DNA of 49,514 nt, taken from assembly GCA_022842465.1 (NCBI GenBank), contig JALHPN010000033.1, positions 1 to 49,514 of the forward strand, given 5' to 3'. Shown here piece after piece: positions 29,931 through 37,563 of the stretch (position 1 is its first letter; each line of letters opens with the position of its first letter). The position numbers and the translations under genes were made by a program. Origin of the DNA: Polyangiaceae bacterium (GTDB lineage: Bacteria; Myxococcota_A; Polyangia; Polyangiales; Polyangiaceae). The notes beneath the pieces were generated by a model. The model saw only the letters and a program-made list of their open reading frames with translations. It ran no database searches and was not told where the DNA came from.

Positions 29931-30607
29931 CGCGCGCTCCTTCGTGAGCGCCGCTTTGTGGCGGGCGCCGCCGTGGTCGCCACGGGCACCGCTGCTCGCT
30001 CGTGCTTCGCGAACTCCAGGGGATCGCCCTGCACACCCCACTTGGCCTCGCTCTCAAGCCAGCCCACGAAGGCGCCGGGTAGGTCGCCCGTGAACACGCG
30101 GTGCCCTCTGCCCGAACAGATGTCGACCTTCTCCTTGCCGAAGGAGCGGAACTTCTTCGGGATCGTCGGCGCCGAGCGCCCCCAATAGACGAACTTCGTG
30201 GCGATGAGCAGGCGATCGACCCCGGTGTCCCAGACGAGGTTGGCCTTGTTCAATCGCCCGTCGGGCAAGCTGTGATGTGAATCCGCCTGCACCCAACGCC
30301 TGCCTTCGCGGCGGTAGATGTTGTCGCCGTACATGACCTTCAGGCTGCCCTTCAGGTTCGGGCGCTTCAGGATGAAGCGTGGGTCGTTCCAGTACTTGTC
30401 GAAGCCGAGGACTTCGCTCACCTGCATCGCGAAGATGAGTCGTCCCTTGTAGTCGTACGTGCCCTTCGCGCCGGTCCCGACGACCCAGTCTCCCACGGAT
30501 GCGTGCTTGCGGATCTTCGGCTTGCAGGTCGCCAATGTGCAGAACCCGAAGAACGGGTTCGGGGCGAAGCCGAAGTCACGCGCAACGACGTAGGAGTAGA
30601 GCTTCAT
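29927..30607 (-). CDS. Nmad2 (nucleotide modification-associated domain 2) protein
   Basis: A 226-residue protein matching the Nmad2 family as I remember it: MKLYSYVVARDFGFAPNPF at the N-terminus, CTLATCKPKIR, VGDWVVGTGAKG, then RLIFAMQVSEVLGFDKYW and a late LIATKFVYWGRSAP. Nmad domains were defined computationally as partners of DNA/nucleotide base-modification enzymes; the reaction or ligand is unknown, and a modified-base reader has been suggested. A basic, low-complexity tail (about 205-226) could contact nucleic acid. The start forms TGATG with the upstream TIR stop; the stop forms ATGA with the MazG start. Confidence 0.8.
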   Translation of the reverse strand: MKLYSYVVARDFGFAPNPFFGFCTLATCKPKIRKHASVGDWVVGTGAKGTYDYKGRLIFAMQVSEVLGFDKYWNDPRFILKRPNLKGSLKVMYGDNIYRREGRRWVQADSHHSLPDGRLNKANLVWDTGVDRLLIATKFVYWGRSAPTIPKKFRSFGKEKVDICSGRGHRVFTGDLPGAFVGWLESEAKWGVQGDPLEFAKHERAAVPVATTAAPATKRRSRRSAR

Positions 30608-31089
30608 CAGCAGTTGAACCTCTTGACCGTGAAGTCGGGCGCTGTGCGCGGGCTCCCCGTCGCAGGATCGTCGAAGCCACTGATCTTGCCGTTGATCGCA
30701 TCGACGACGCGCTCGCTCTGCCAGCCCACGACTGCTGCATCGCCATGCGTCCGAAGTGCCTCGGGGATGTCTGCATCCGTTGCGCCTTGCGCGAATACGC
30801 CGACCACCTGCTTCCCCTGCTCGATCGCGTACTGGATCTCCCAGTTCACCCAGTCGCTCTGTGCGGTGTCGTGAGTGATGAGCACTACGAGCGTGCTCGC
30901 CCATTCGATGTGGGGCTTGAGGTACTTCTCCTTGATGTAGTCCGGGTTGGTCGCGTTATTCGGCTTGTCGCTGTTGATCGAGCCGTCGCGCACCTCCATC
31001 CCGGCCTTCGAGATGAGGTCCTTCAACTTGGGCAACAGGTCGTCGTCCTCGTGGACGTGAGAGATGAAGATGTTCTTCTTGTCCGCCAT
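30607..31089 (-). CDS. TIR-like (DUF1863/ThsB-type) protein, first copy
   Basis: A 160-residue single TIR-like domain: NIFISHVHEDDDLLPKLKDL, then EWASTLVVLITHDTAQSDWVNWEIQYAIEQGK with the predicted NAD-processing glutamate Glu84, then a short C-terminal extension with AVVGWQSERVVDAI. This is the ThsB / DUF1863 pattern. The start is ATG 31089, since the family begins directly after it, and lies 5 nt beyond the TIR-SLOG gene stop. By analogy with Thoeris, it would sense infection and make an NAD-derived messenger. It differs from the other ThsB-like gene in the insert between strands A and B (DGSINSDKPNNATNP here). Confidence 0.85.
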   Translation of the reverse strand: MADKKNIFISHVHEDDDLLPKLKDLISKAGMEVRDGSINSDKPNNATNPDYIKEKYLKPHIEWASTLVVLITHDTAQSDWVNWEIQYAIEQGKQVVGVFAQGATDADIPEALRTHGDAAVVGWQSERVVDAINGKISGFDDPATGSPRTAPDFTVKRFNC

Positions 31090-31094
31090 GCTCT

Positions 31095-33149
31095 TCACTC
31101 CCCCCCGCCAGCGGGTGCTGGCTGGTTGCATTGCTGCAGCCCGTGAAGGACCAGCTCGACGATGCGTTCGGCCGAGCGTGAGGTCGCGAGCTCACGGTTC
31201 TCCTCGACGGACAGCCCGTTCTTGAGCCCCGAGATCCCGCACGCCTTCAGTTCGGCGGCGATGCTCTCGAACTCGTCCCACGTCACCTTGCGGTCGGCAT
31301 AGAGGCTTTTGAGCTCGGGCGTGTTCGGCAGTGCCTGATGGTACGCAGAAGTCAGCTCCGCGCGCGGGATGCCGTCGAGCGCGTCGATGACAAGTCGGGC
31401 GCAGCCGCCGAACGCTCCCACTAGGAAGACGGGGCGCTGAGCGCGAATGCCAAGCAGCGCTTCCTCGAGAACGCCAGGCATGCGCCCCCGGTACGGAGCG
31501 TCTGCGCGCCCGAGCCTTCCACCGACGATAACGCGTGCATGGATCTCCCTCGTCTGGCGTTCGCGCATGGTGGTCAGCCCTCTCGACCACGCGAAGCGAC
31601 GAACCGCCGTGTCGGCTGGCACTTCGATGTCGGGAGAGGCGACGAACGCGACATCGAGCGACTCGTCGACATCCGTCGGTCGATCGCAGCGAACCATGTC
31701 GACAAGCGGCCCGAGCCGCGCTTCGTCGCGGACCGACGCGAGCATTGGCCACGGGAGGTAGGTGACGAGCTCGGGCGGAACCTGCTCCGAGGGGGACGCG
31801 CCCCGTAGCTGCTCGACGATTGGGTCGCGCACCAAGTCCGCGAGACGCAGCGTGTAGCCATCGGGGCCGAGGTGACCTCCATAGGCGAGCCGGATTCCGG
31901 CCACGAGCAGGTAACGAGACAGATCGAGGAGGATCGCGTCCAAGTGGGCTGGACGAAGGCCGTACCGCCCAAGATCCTCGGCGCCCGACACCGACAGGGC
32001 CACTGTCAGGTTGCGACCGCGCAGGTCGTTGGCAAGAGCGTGGCGCTGCAGCGGCGTTTGGACGCGGACGCCCGTACGCTCGAGGACTTCGAGCTCCTCG
32101 GGACCCAGCGGCGGATCGGGGTAGAGGACCACTGGCTGGTCCTTCTCATTCCGGTGGTGAACGATCGTCACCAGCTCGGGGCCGGCCGGAAGGAGCACGT
32201 CGCCCTCTCGCCTGCGCTGCTTCAGGCTCTCTTCGGCGTAGGCGTGTCGGAGCACTTCGCGAAGCAGGAGGTCAACGACGCCCTGAGCGTCATGAGCCTT
32301 CCATCGGATGACCGGCGTGTTGCCGGAGTACGGAAATCGGCGCGTCTCCCTCTCTTGAACTGCGTCCACGATGACGACCGGTCGTTGATGGTGCTTTGCA
32401 AAGAGCACCTCCTTGCGGCACCAGGAACGCGACGAGTACGAGTCCGTCACGATTGCCAAGAGAGCGGTGTCCTTAACCCCCTTCTCGATCTCACGAGCGA
32501 ACCGCGATCCCGTCGAGATGTCGCCGCTGTCGAACCATGTCTTCTCTGGCTGAGTCGCCGTGAGATGTGCGAGCAGCGTCTTCACGACGCGCGGTTCGTG
32601 ATCGAGATCCATCTTCGTGTGGCTGAGGAAGATCGTGACCGGCGGCGCGTCCTCGTTGTCCGGTCTGGGCTGGAGCCGACGAATCAGTAGATGGACGAGC
32701 CGTCGCGCGATGAACTTGTGACGTTCCTCGACTCCGTCGATGGCCCACGCTCGGAGGAAGTTCGTGTCGTCGATCCGCTTGTCGATGGGCCAAGCGCTCT
32801 CGGTGAGCTGCACCGGCATGAAGCGGTGTCCAGCGGCCTCGGTGAGCGAGCGAAGCTTGGTTGCGTACTCGCCCCACGTGGTCCCGCTCTTCGTCGGCTT
32901 GCGCGCAGCAACGGCAAGTCGGTCGTCGGCCAGCAGCACCACGACGACGCGATCGGCCTCGCTTGCGACGGCGGGCTCAGGCGGCTCGCCGGAGCCTTCG
33001 TCAGGCGTGAAAGTCGTCGGGACTTGGAGCCCCGGCACGGCCGGGTCTGCGTTCAAGACCTCGTGCAAGTACTCCGCTGCGGCAGCCGCCTCCTTCGACG
33101 CGGGGTGGAACTCGAACTGGACGAGCAGCGGAAACTTGGTCGTCGTCAT
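31095..33149 (-). CDS. TIR-SLOG protein (predicted NAD-signal receptor/effector)
   Basis: A 684-residue protein. Residues 1-150 look like a degenerate first TIR-like module (DRVVVVLLADDRLAV, GHRFMPVQL). A clear TIR domain spans about 170-300: VTIFLSHTKMD, TWFDSGDISTG, and SRSWCRKEVLFAK with predicted catalytic Glu247. From about 370 to 600 there is a SLOG (DprA/LOG-like Rossmann) domain: LTVALSVSGAEDL, LLVAGIRLAYGGHLGPDGYT (Tyr423), GRMPGVLEEALLGI (Met557) and VFLVGAFGGCARL. SLOG binds nucleotide ligands; in Thoeris ThsA it binds the TIR product. Here a receptor and a TIR NADase-like domain are fused. ATGA overlap with hsdR; 5 nt to the next TIR gene. Confidence 0.87.
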   Translation of the reverse strand: MTTTKFPLLVQFEFHPASKEAAAAAEYLHEVLNADPAVPGLQVPTTFTPDEGSGEPPEPAVASEADRVVVVLLADDRLAVAARKPTKSGTTWGEYATKLRSLTEAAGHRFMPVQLTESAWPIDKRIDDTNFLRAWAIDGVEERHKFIARRLVHLLIRRLQPRPDNEDAPPVTIFLSHTKMDLDHEPRVVKTLLAHLTATQPEKTWFDSGDISTGSRFAREIEKGVKDTALLAIVTDSYSSRSWCRKEVLFAKHHQRPVVIVDAVQERETRRFPYSGNTPVIRWKAHDAQGVVDLLLREVLRHAYAEESLKQRRREGDVLLPAGPELVTIVHHRNEKDQPVVLYPDPPLGPEELEVLERTGVRVQTPLQRHALANDLRGRNLTVALSVSGAEDLGRYGLRPAHLDAILLDLSRYLLVAGIRLAYGGHLGPDGYTLRLADLVRDPIVEQLRGASPSEQVPPELVTYLPWPMLASVRDEARLGPLVDMVRCDRPTDVDESLDVAFVASPDIEVPADTAVRRFAWSRGLTTMRERQTREIHARVIVGGRLGRADAPYRGRMPGVLEEALLGIRAQRPVFLVGAFGGCARLVIDALDGIPRAELTSAYHQALPNTPELKSLYADRKVTWDEFESIAAELKACGISGLKNGLSVEENRELATSRSAERIVELVLHGLQQCNQPAPAGGGE

Positions 33150-36100
33150 GCGCCGCCTCCAGGCGTCTCGATCTTGCCGCCTCGGATCTCGTCGTAGATG
33201 CGCTTCACGAGGAGCCGGAATGCGATGTCCTGGAACTGCGGGTCGTTGAGGTAGCGAGTGACGATCTCCTGGTTCTGGTCCATGCGGTCGACCATCAGTC
33301 CCTCGACCTTGCCCTTCATCGCGAGGGCGAAGTTGTCGAGCGGGTTGGCCTTCGCGCGCTGCACCACCTCGTCATCGAGCTTCGCGGCGGCGACAAACTG
33401 GTCGAACAGGATCTGATCGGCCTGGTTGAACTCGGTGCCGAAGCGCTCGTTCAGGACCTCGATGATCTCCGAGAGCTGCGCCTGGTCGTCTTTGGCCTTC
33501 TTGGTGCCGACCTCCGACGCGCCGTAGACCACGCCGGGCTCCGCGACGCGCAGGACGATCGATCCCTCCGACAGCTTGTCGAGGCGGTAGTACCGGAGCG
33601 CGACGTCGCCATCCAGGCGCAGCGGGTCCTTCTTTGGGTCCTGAGGTAGCTTCGTCTCGAAGAAGCGCGCGAACGTGTAGAGCTTCTCGAGGTCCGGGTC
33701 GGTGAACGGCATCACCTGCGAGAGGAACGCATAGAGCTTCACGAACGCACCGAGGGCGTTCTTGAACTCCTCGCGCGGCTTCTCGTCGAGCGCCTTGTAC
33801 CGGTCGACACCCGGGTTCAAATGGCGGTTCATCTCGGCCTGGTCGTGAACCGTCTGCTTCTCACGCGGCGAGAAGAAGACCTTGCAGAAGGCTTCGACTT
33901 CCGACTTCCAGAAGACCTGTGCCTCTTCGAGCTTGTGCGCGAGGTCGTAGAGCTGCTGCGGATCGGCCGTATCGGCGACTGTGGTCGCCTCGTAGTAGGG
34001 CTGGAAGCTGCGCTGAATCTCCTCGGTGTCATTCACGAAGTCGAGGACGAAGGTGTCCGTCTTGCCGGGCGCGGTACGGTTCAGGCGCGAAAGCGTCTGC
34101 ACCGCCTGCACGCCGGAGAGCCGCTTGTCGACGTACATCGTATGGAGCAACGGCTGGTCGAAGCCGGTCTGGTACTTGTTCGCGACGAGGAGGATCTGGA
34201 AGTCGTCGCCGTCGAACGCGCCGGGCAGCCCAGCCTCGGTGATGTGCTTGCCCGCCTTGTCCTTGTTCATCCCGGGCTCGGTGAACTCGAGATCCGTGTC
34301 CGGGTCCTTCACGGTACCCGAGAACGCGACGAGCACGCCGACGTCGCTGTAGCCCTTCTCCTTGAGGTACGCCTCGAACGACTGCTTGTAGCGGACGGCG
34401 TGCAAACGCGAGCTCGTGACGAGCATTGCCTTGGCGCGGCCACCAAGCTTGTGCCGAACCTTCGCGCGGAAGTGCTCGACCATCACCTCGGTTTTCTGCG
34501 CGACGTTGTGCGGGTGCAGGCTCATGAAGCGCGCGAGCTGCCGCGTCGCCTCCTTCTTCGGAACGCGCGGATCGTTCTCCGTCGCCTTCACCAGGCGATA
34601 GAACGCCTTGTAGGTCGTGTAGCTCTTGAGGACGTCGAGGATGAAGCCCTCCTCGATCGCTTGGCGCATCGAGTAGAGGTGGAACGGGCGCGGCTTTCCC
34701 TCGGCGTCGCGCTTGCCGAAGATCTCCAGCGTCTTCGCCTTCGGGGTCGCGGTGAAGGCGAAGTACGACAGGTTCTTCTGTCGCCCTCGTGAGGCCATCA
34801 CCGCCGCGAGCACCTTCTCCTCCGAGTCGTCCTCGTCGCCCTCGGCGTCTTCCTTCTCGGCCTCCTCGAGCGAGGTAGCCGCCAGCACCTGCTTCATTTT
34901 CCGCGCGGACTCGCCGGTCTGGGAGCTGTGCGCTTCGTCGACGATGAGCGCGTAGCGCTTGCTCTTCGACTTGCCGATCTTGTCGACGATGACCGGGAAC
35001 TTCTGCAGCGTCGTGATGATGATGGGCGTGCCGCCCTCGATCGCCTTGGCGAGCTGGTCGGAGTGCTCGTCGATCTTCGCGACGACGCCCTGCTTGTGCT
35101 CGAACTGGTAGATGTTGTCCTGGAGCTGCTTGTCCAGGACGCGGCGATCCGTGATGACGACCACCGAGTCGAACACGCGCTCGTCTTTGGCGTCGTGGAG
35201 GTTCGAGAGCCGATGCGCGAGCCACGCGATGCTGTTCGACTTGCCCGAACCCGCCGAGTGCTGAATCAGGTAGCTATGGCCCGCCCCATCGACGCGCGCG
35301 GCGGCCTCAAGCCGGCGCACTGCATCGAGCTGGTGATAGCGAGGAAAGACGACCTTCTCCTCTTCGACCTTCTTGCCGCCTCGGAGTTTCTCCTCCTTCG
35401 AGAGGTGGAGGAATCGCCCGACGATGTCGAGGAACGAGTCGCGCGCGAAGACCTCCTCCCAGAGGTAGGCGGTGCGGTAGCCGCTCGGGTGTTCCGGGTT
35501 GCCCGCGCCGCCATGGGCCCCGCGGTTGAACGGCAGGAAACTCGTGCCCTCCCCGCGTAGGAGCGTGGTCATGTACACGAGGTCGGGATCGACCGCGAAG
35601 TGGACGAGCGCGCCGCGCTTGAACTGGAAGAGGCGATGCCGAGGATCACGCGCCCGGTACTGCACGATGGCGTGCTGCACGGTCTGGTGTGTCAGTGGGT
35701 TCTTCAACTCGACGGTCGCGATCGGTAGGCCGTTCAGTGACAGCATCATGTCGACGGACTGGTCCTCGTCCTTGTCGCCGCTCACCGCGAACCGGACCTG
35801 CCGCGTCACCGCGAGGCGGTTCTCGGCGTACGCTGCGAGCACGTCAGGGTTCAGCCCGTGCGCGGGCTTGAAGGTGGCGAGCTGGATCGTCTTGCCGAAG
35901 AACTTGAAGCCGTGCCGGAGCACATCGAGGGTGCCGCGCGCGGCCTGCGACTTCGAGAGCGTGTCGAGCACGGCGGCCTCGAGTCCCGCGCCGTGCTGCG
36001 CGCGCAGATCGCTCCAGAGTGCCCCCTGCGTCGCTTCGACAAAGGCGAACAGCTCGCTCGGGACGAGTGCGCGCTCGCGATCGAACGCCGTAGGCGGGAC

Positions 36101-36178
36101 CTTGCGCCAGGTACCGGTCGTCACGAGGTGATACTCGATCGCGTCCTCGAGCGCTCGCTCGGTGTGCTTGGCAGTCAT
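33146..36178 (-). CDS. hsdR: Type I restriction enzyme, R subunit
   Basis: The motor-nuclease subunit of a type I restriction-modification complex, 1010 residues. The N-terminal PD-(D/E)XK nuclease has DQSVDMMLSLNG then ATVELKNP (Glu157, Lys159). The SF2 translocase has Walker A HSAGSGKSNS (Lys313), DEAHSSQTG (Asp414), the FAFTATPK motif and a late QTLSRLNRTAPGK motif VI. The helical C-terminal part, which binds the methylase core, follows. Everything needed for cleavage is present, so it should be active. It is coupled to hsdS upstream and to the TIR-SLOG gene downstream by ATGA overlaps, the structural reason for treating all of these as one operon. Confidence 0.95.
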   Translation of the reverse strand: MTAKHTERALEDAIEYHLVTTGTWRKVPPTAFDRERALVPSELFAFVEATQGALWSDLRAQHGAGLEAAVLDTLSKSQAARGTLDVLRHGFKFFGKTIQLATFKPAHGLNPDVLAAYAENRLAVTRQVRFAVSGDKDEDQSVDMMLSLNGLPIATVELKNPLTHQTVQHAIVQYRARDPRHRLFQFKRGALVHFAVDPDLVYMTTLLRGEGTSFLPFNRGAHGGAGNPEHPSGYRTAYLWEEVFARDSFLDIVGRFLHLSKEEKLRGGKKVEEEKVVFPRYHQLDAVRRLEAAARVDGAGHSYLIQHSAGSGKSNSIAWLAHRLSNLHDAKDERVFDSVVVITDRRVLDKQLQDNIYQFEHKQGVVAKIDEHSDQLAKAIEGGTPIIITTLQKFPVIVDKIGKSKSKRYALIVDEAHSSQTGESARKMKQVLAATSLEEAEKEDAEGDEDDSEEKVLAAVMASRGRQKNLSYFAFTATPKAKTLEIFGKRDAEGKPRPFHLYSMRQAIEEGFILDVLKSYTTYKAFYRLVKATENDPRVPKKEATRQLARFMSLHPHNVAQKTEVMVEHFRAKVRHKLGGRAKAMLVTSSRLHAVRYKQSFEAYLKEKGYSDVGVLVAFSGTVKDPDTDLEFTEPGMNKDKAGKHITEAGLPGAFDGDDFQILLVANKYQTGFDQPLLHTMYVDKRLSGVQAVQTLSRLNRTAPGKTDTFVLDFVNDTEEIQRSFQPYYEATTVADTADPQQLYDLAHKLEEAQVFWKSEVEAFCKVFFSPREKQTVHDQAEMNRHLNPGVDRYKALDEKPREEFKNALGAFVKLYAFLSQVMPFTDPDLEKLYTFARFFETKLPQDPKKDPLRLDGDVALRYYRLDKLSEGSIVLRVAEPGVVYGASEVGTKKAKDDQAQLSEIIEVLNERFGTEFNQADQILFDQFVAAAKLDDEVVQRAKANPLDNFALAMKGKVEGLMVDRMDQNQEIVTRYLNDPQFQDIAFRLLVKRIYDEIRGGKIETPGGGA

Positions 36179-37563
36179 GCGACTTCGGCCTCCACGTGGC
36201 GGCTGGTTGGACGGGCCGCCTTTGGTGTGGAACCGGCGTCGAGTTGCCCGGTGACTGCTGCCGCGATCAAGGCCTGCCTGTACTCACGGAGCTTCTCGAC
36301 CATCGCTTCCGCCCGGTGGGCGAGACCATCGAGACGGCGGAGCTCTTCACGGACATGAGCCACGATGCGCTTCTGTTCGTCGAGCGGCGGGACCGTGGTC
36401 ATGAAACGCGTGACGTCTGGCATGTAGATCGTGCGATGCACCGAGCCCTGCGTGAGCCGCGCGAACTCGGGCGTCATTGCTCGAAGAAGGTAGAGGAGAT
36501 ACTCGGGCAACAGCGTTGGCCCGCAGATCCAGTTCACGAAATCCTGCGTCGTCGCCATTGGCGCCTTGATGATCGCGGAGAAGCCTACTGAGGCAGTTCG
36601 TGAAAGGATGACCGTCCCGGCCGGAAGCAGACGCGCCGACGAATTGGCTAAACCAAGCTCGCTGATCTTCTCAGCCGTGGTGTCGAGGTACTCCGTCACG
36701 CCATCACGGAGCTTCCAGACGTCAGCCAGCGAAACCCAGGGGATCGTACATTCCTCGGGAATCCACCACTCCGGATGCTGTCGACTCGGTGTGTGTCCAG
36801 ATTCCAGCCTCGCCACCTGACGGATGCGTGCGACCTTCCAGTGCGCGGGCACGTTGCCGATCCAGTCCACGCCAGAGGGCTTCGTCGGCGTGTTCGGGTC
36901 GAGTCCCTTTGTCACGGCATGCGTGATGAGCCCCTGGCGCTTCTCGGAGAGCAGCGTAATGAGCTGCTCCTGCTTCGCGATGAGGCGATCGACCCTGGGA
37001 AGACGTGCGCGAAGCTCCGCAACAATGCGCTCTTGCTCGTCGCGCGGTGGCACCGGGATCGCGAGCCGACGGATGTCCGGCATGTAGATCGTCTGATGCG
37101 TCGAGCCGGTCATCACGCGCGAGAACTCGTCTCGCATCGCGCGTAGGGCGTAGAGCAGGTACTCCGAGACCACGCGCTCGCCGGGCACCCAGTTCGCGAA
37201 GTCTTGGGTGGTTGCCATCGGTCGAGGCATGATGCCGGCGAAACCCACCGAGGCCGTGCGAGACAGAACAACCGTACCCGCCGGCAGGATGCGTGCCGCC
37301 GAGTGCGCGATGCCCATCGGGCTGATGCATTCGCTGGTCTCTCCGAGGTACTCCTGCACGCCCTCGCGGAGCTGCCACACGTCGGCGAGCGAGAACCACG
37401 GGATGGTGCATTCGGACGGCACCCAGTACTCGGGGTGTTGACGGCTGGGGGTGTGACCGGATTCGAGCTTCGCAACGAGGCAGATCTTGGCGACGTCCCA
37501 ATCCGTCGGGATCTCTCCAGCCCACCCGAGCCCCGAAGGCTTCATCGCTCGAGACGCACTCAC
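36175..37563 (-). CDS. hsdS: Type I restriction enzyme, S (specificity) subunit with duplicated TRDs
   Basis: A 462-residue specificity subunit that selects the bipartite DNA target. Two target recognition domains (about 10-185 and 220-400) are followed by conserved helical spacers (LIAKQEQLITLLSEKRQ; VEKLREYRQALIAAAVTGQL). The two TRDs are unusually alike: both contain LESGHTPSRQHPE, WF/WV-SLADVW, PAGTV-LSRTASVGF, MATTQDF-NW, EYLLY-LRAM and TIYMPD. This implies similar half-sites, hence a near-palindromic bipartite target. It starts with GTG at 37563, which overlaps the hsdM stop (GTGA); an ATG at 37545 is an alternative. Confidence 0.94.
   Translation of the reverse strand: MSASRAMKPSGLGWAGEIPTDWDVAKICLVAKLESGHTPSRQHPEYWVPSECTIPWFSLADVWQLREGVQEYLGETSECISPMGIAHSAARILPAGTVVLSRTASVGFAGIMPRPMATTQDFANWVPGERVVSEYLLYALRAMRDEFSRVMTGSTHQTIYMPDIRRLAIPVPPRDEQERIVAELRARLPRVDRLIAKQEQLITLLSEKRQGLITHAVTKGLDPNTPTKPSGVDWIGNVPAHWKVARIRQVARLESGHTPSRQHPEWWIPEECTIPWVSLADVWKLRDGVTEYLDTTAEKISELGLANSSARLLPAGTVILSRTASVGFSAIIKAPMATTQDFVNWICGPTLLPEYLLYLLRAMTPEFARLTQGSVHRTIYMPDVTRFMTTVPPLDEQKRIVAHVREELRRLDGLAHRAEAMVEKLREYRQALIAAAVTGQLDAGSTPKAARPTSRHVEAEVA

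Noticed and set aside
28261..33149. A canonical Thoeris system
   Set aside because: There is no Sir2-SLOG or membrane-SLOG ThsA; the SLOG protein carries TIR domains and extra genes intervene, so only Thoeris-like is justified.
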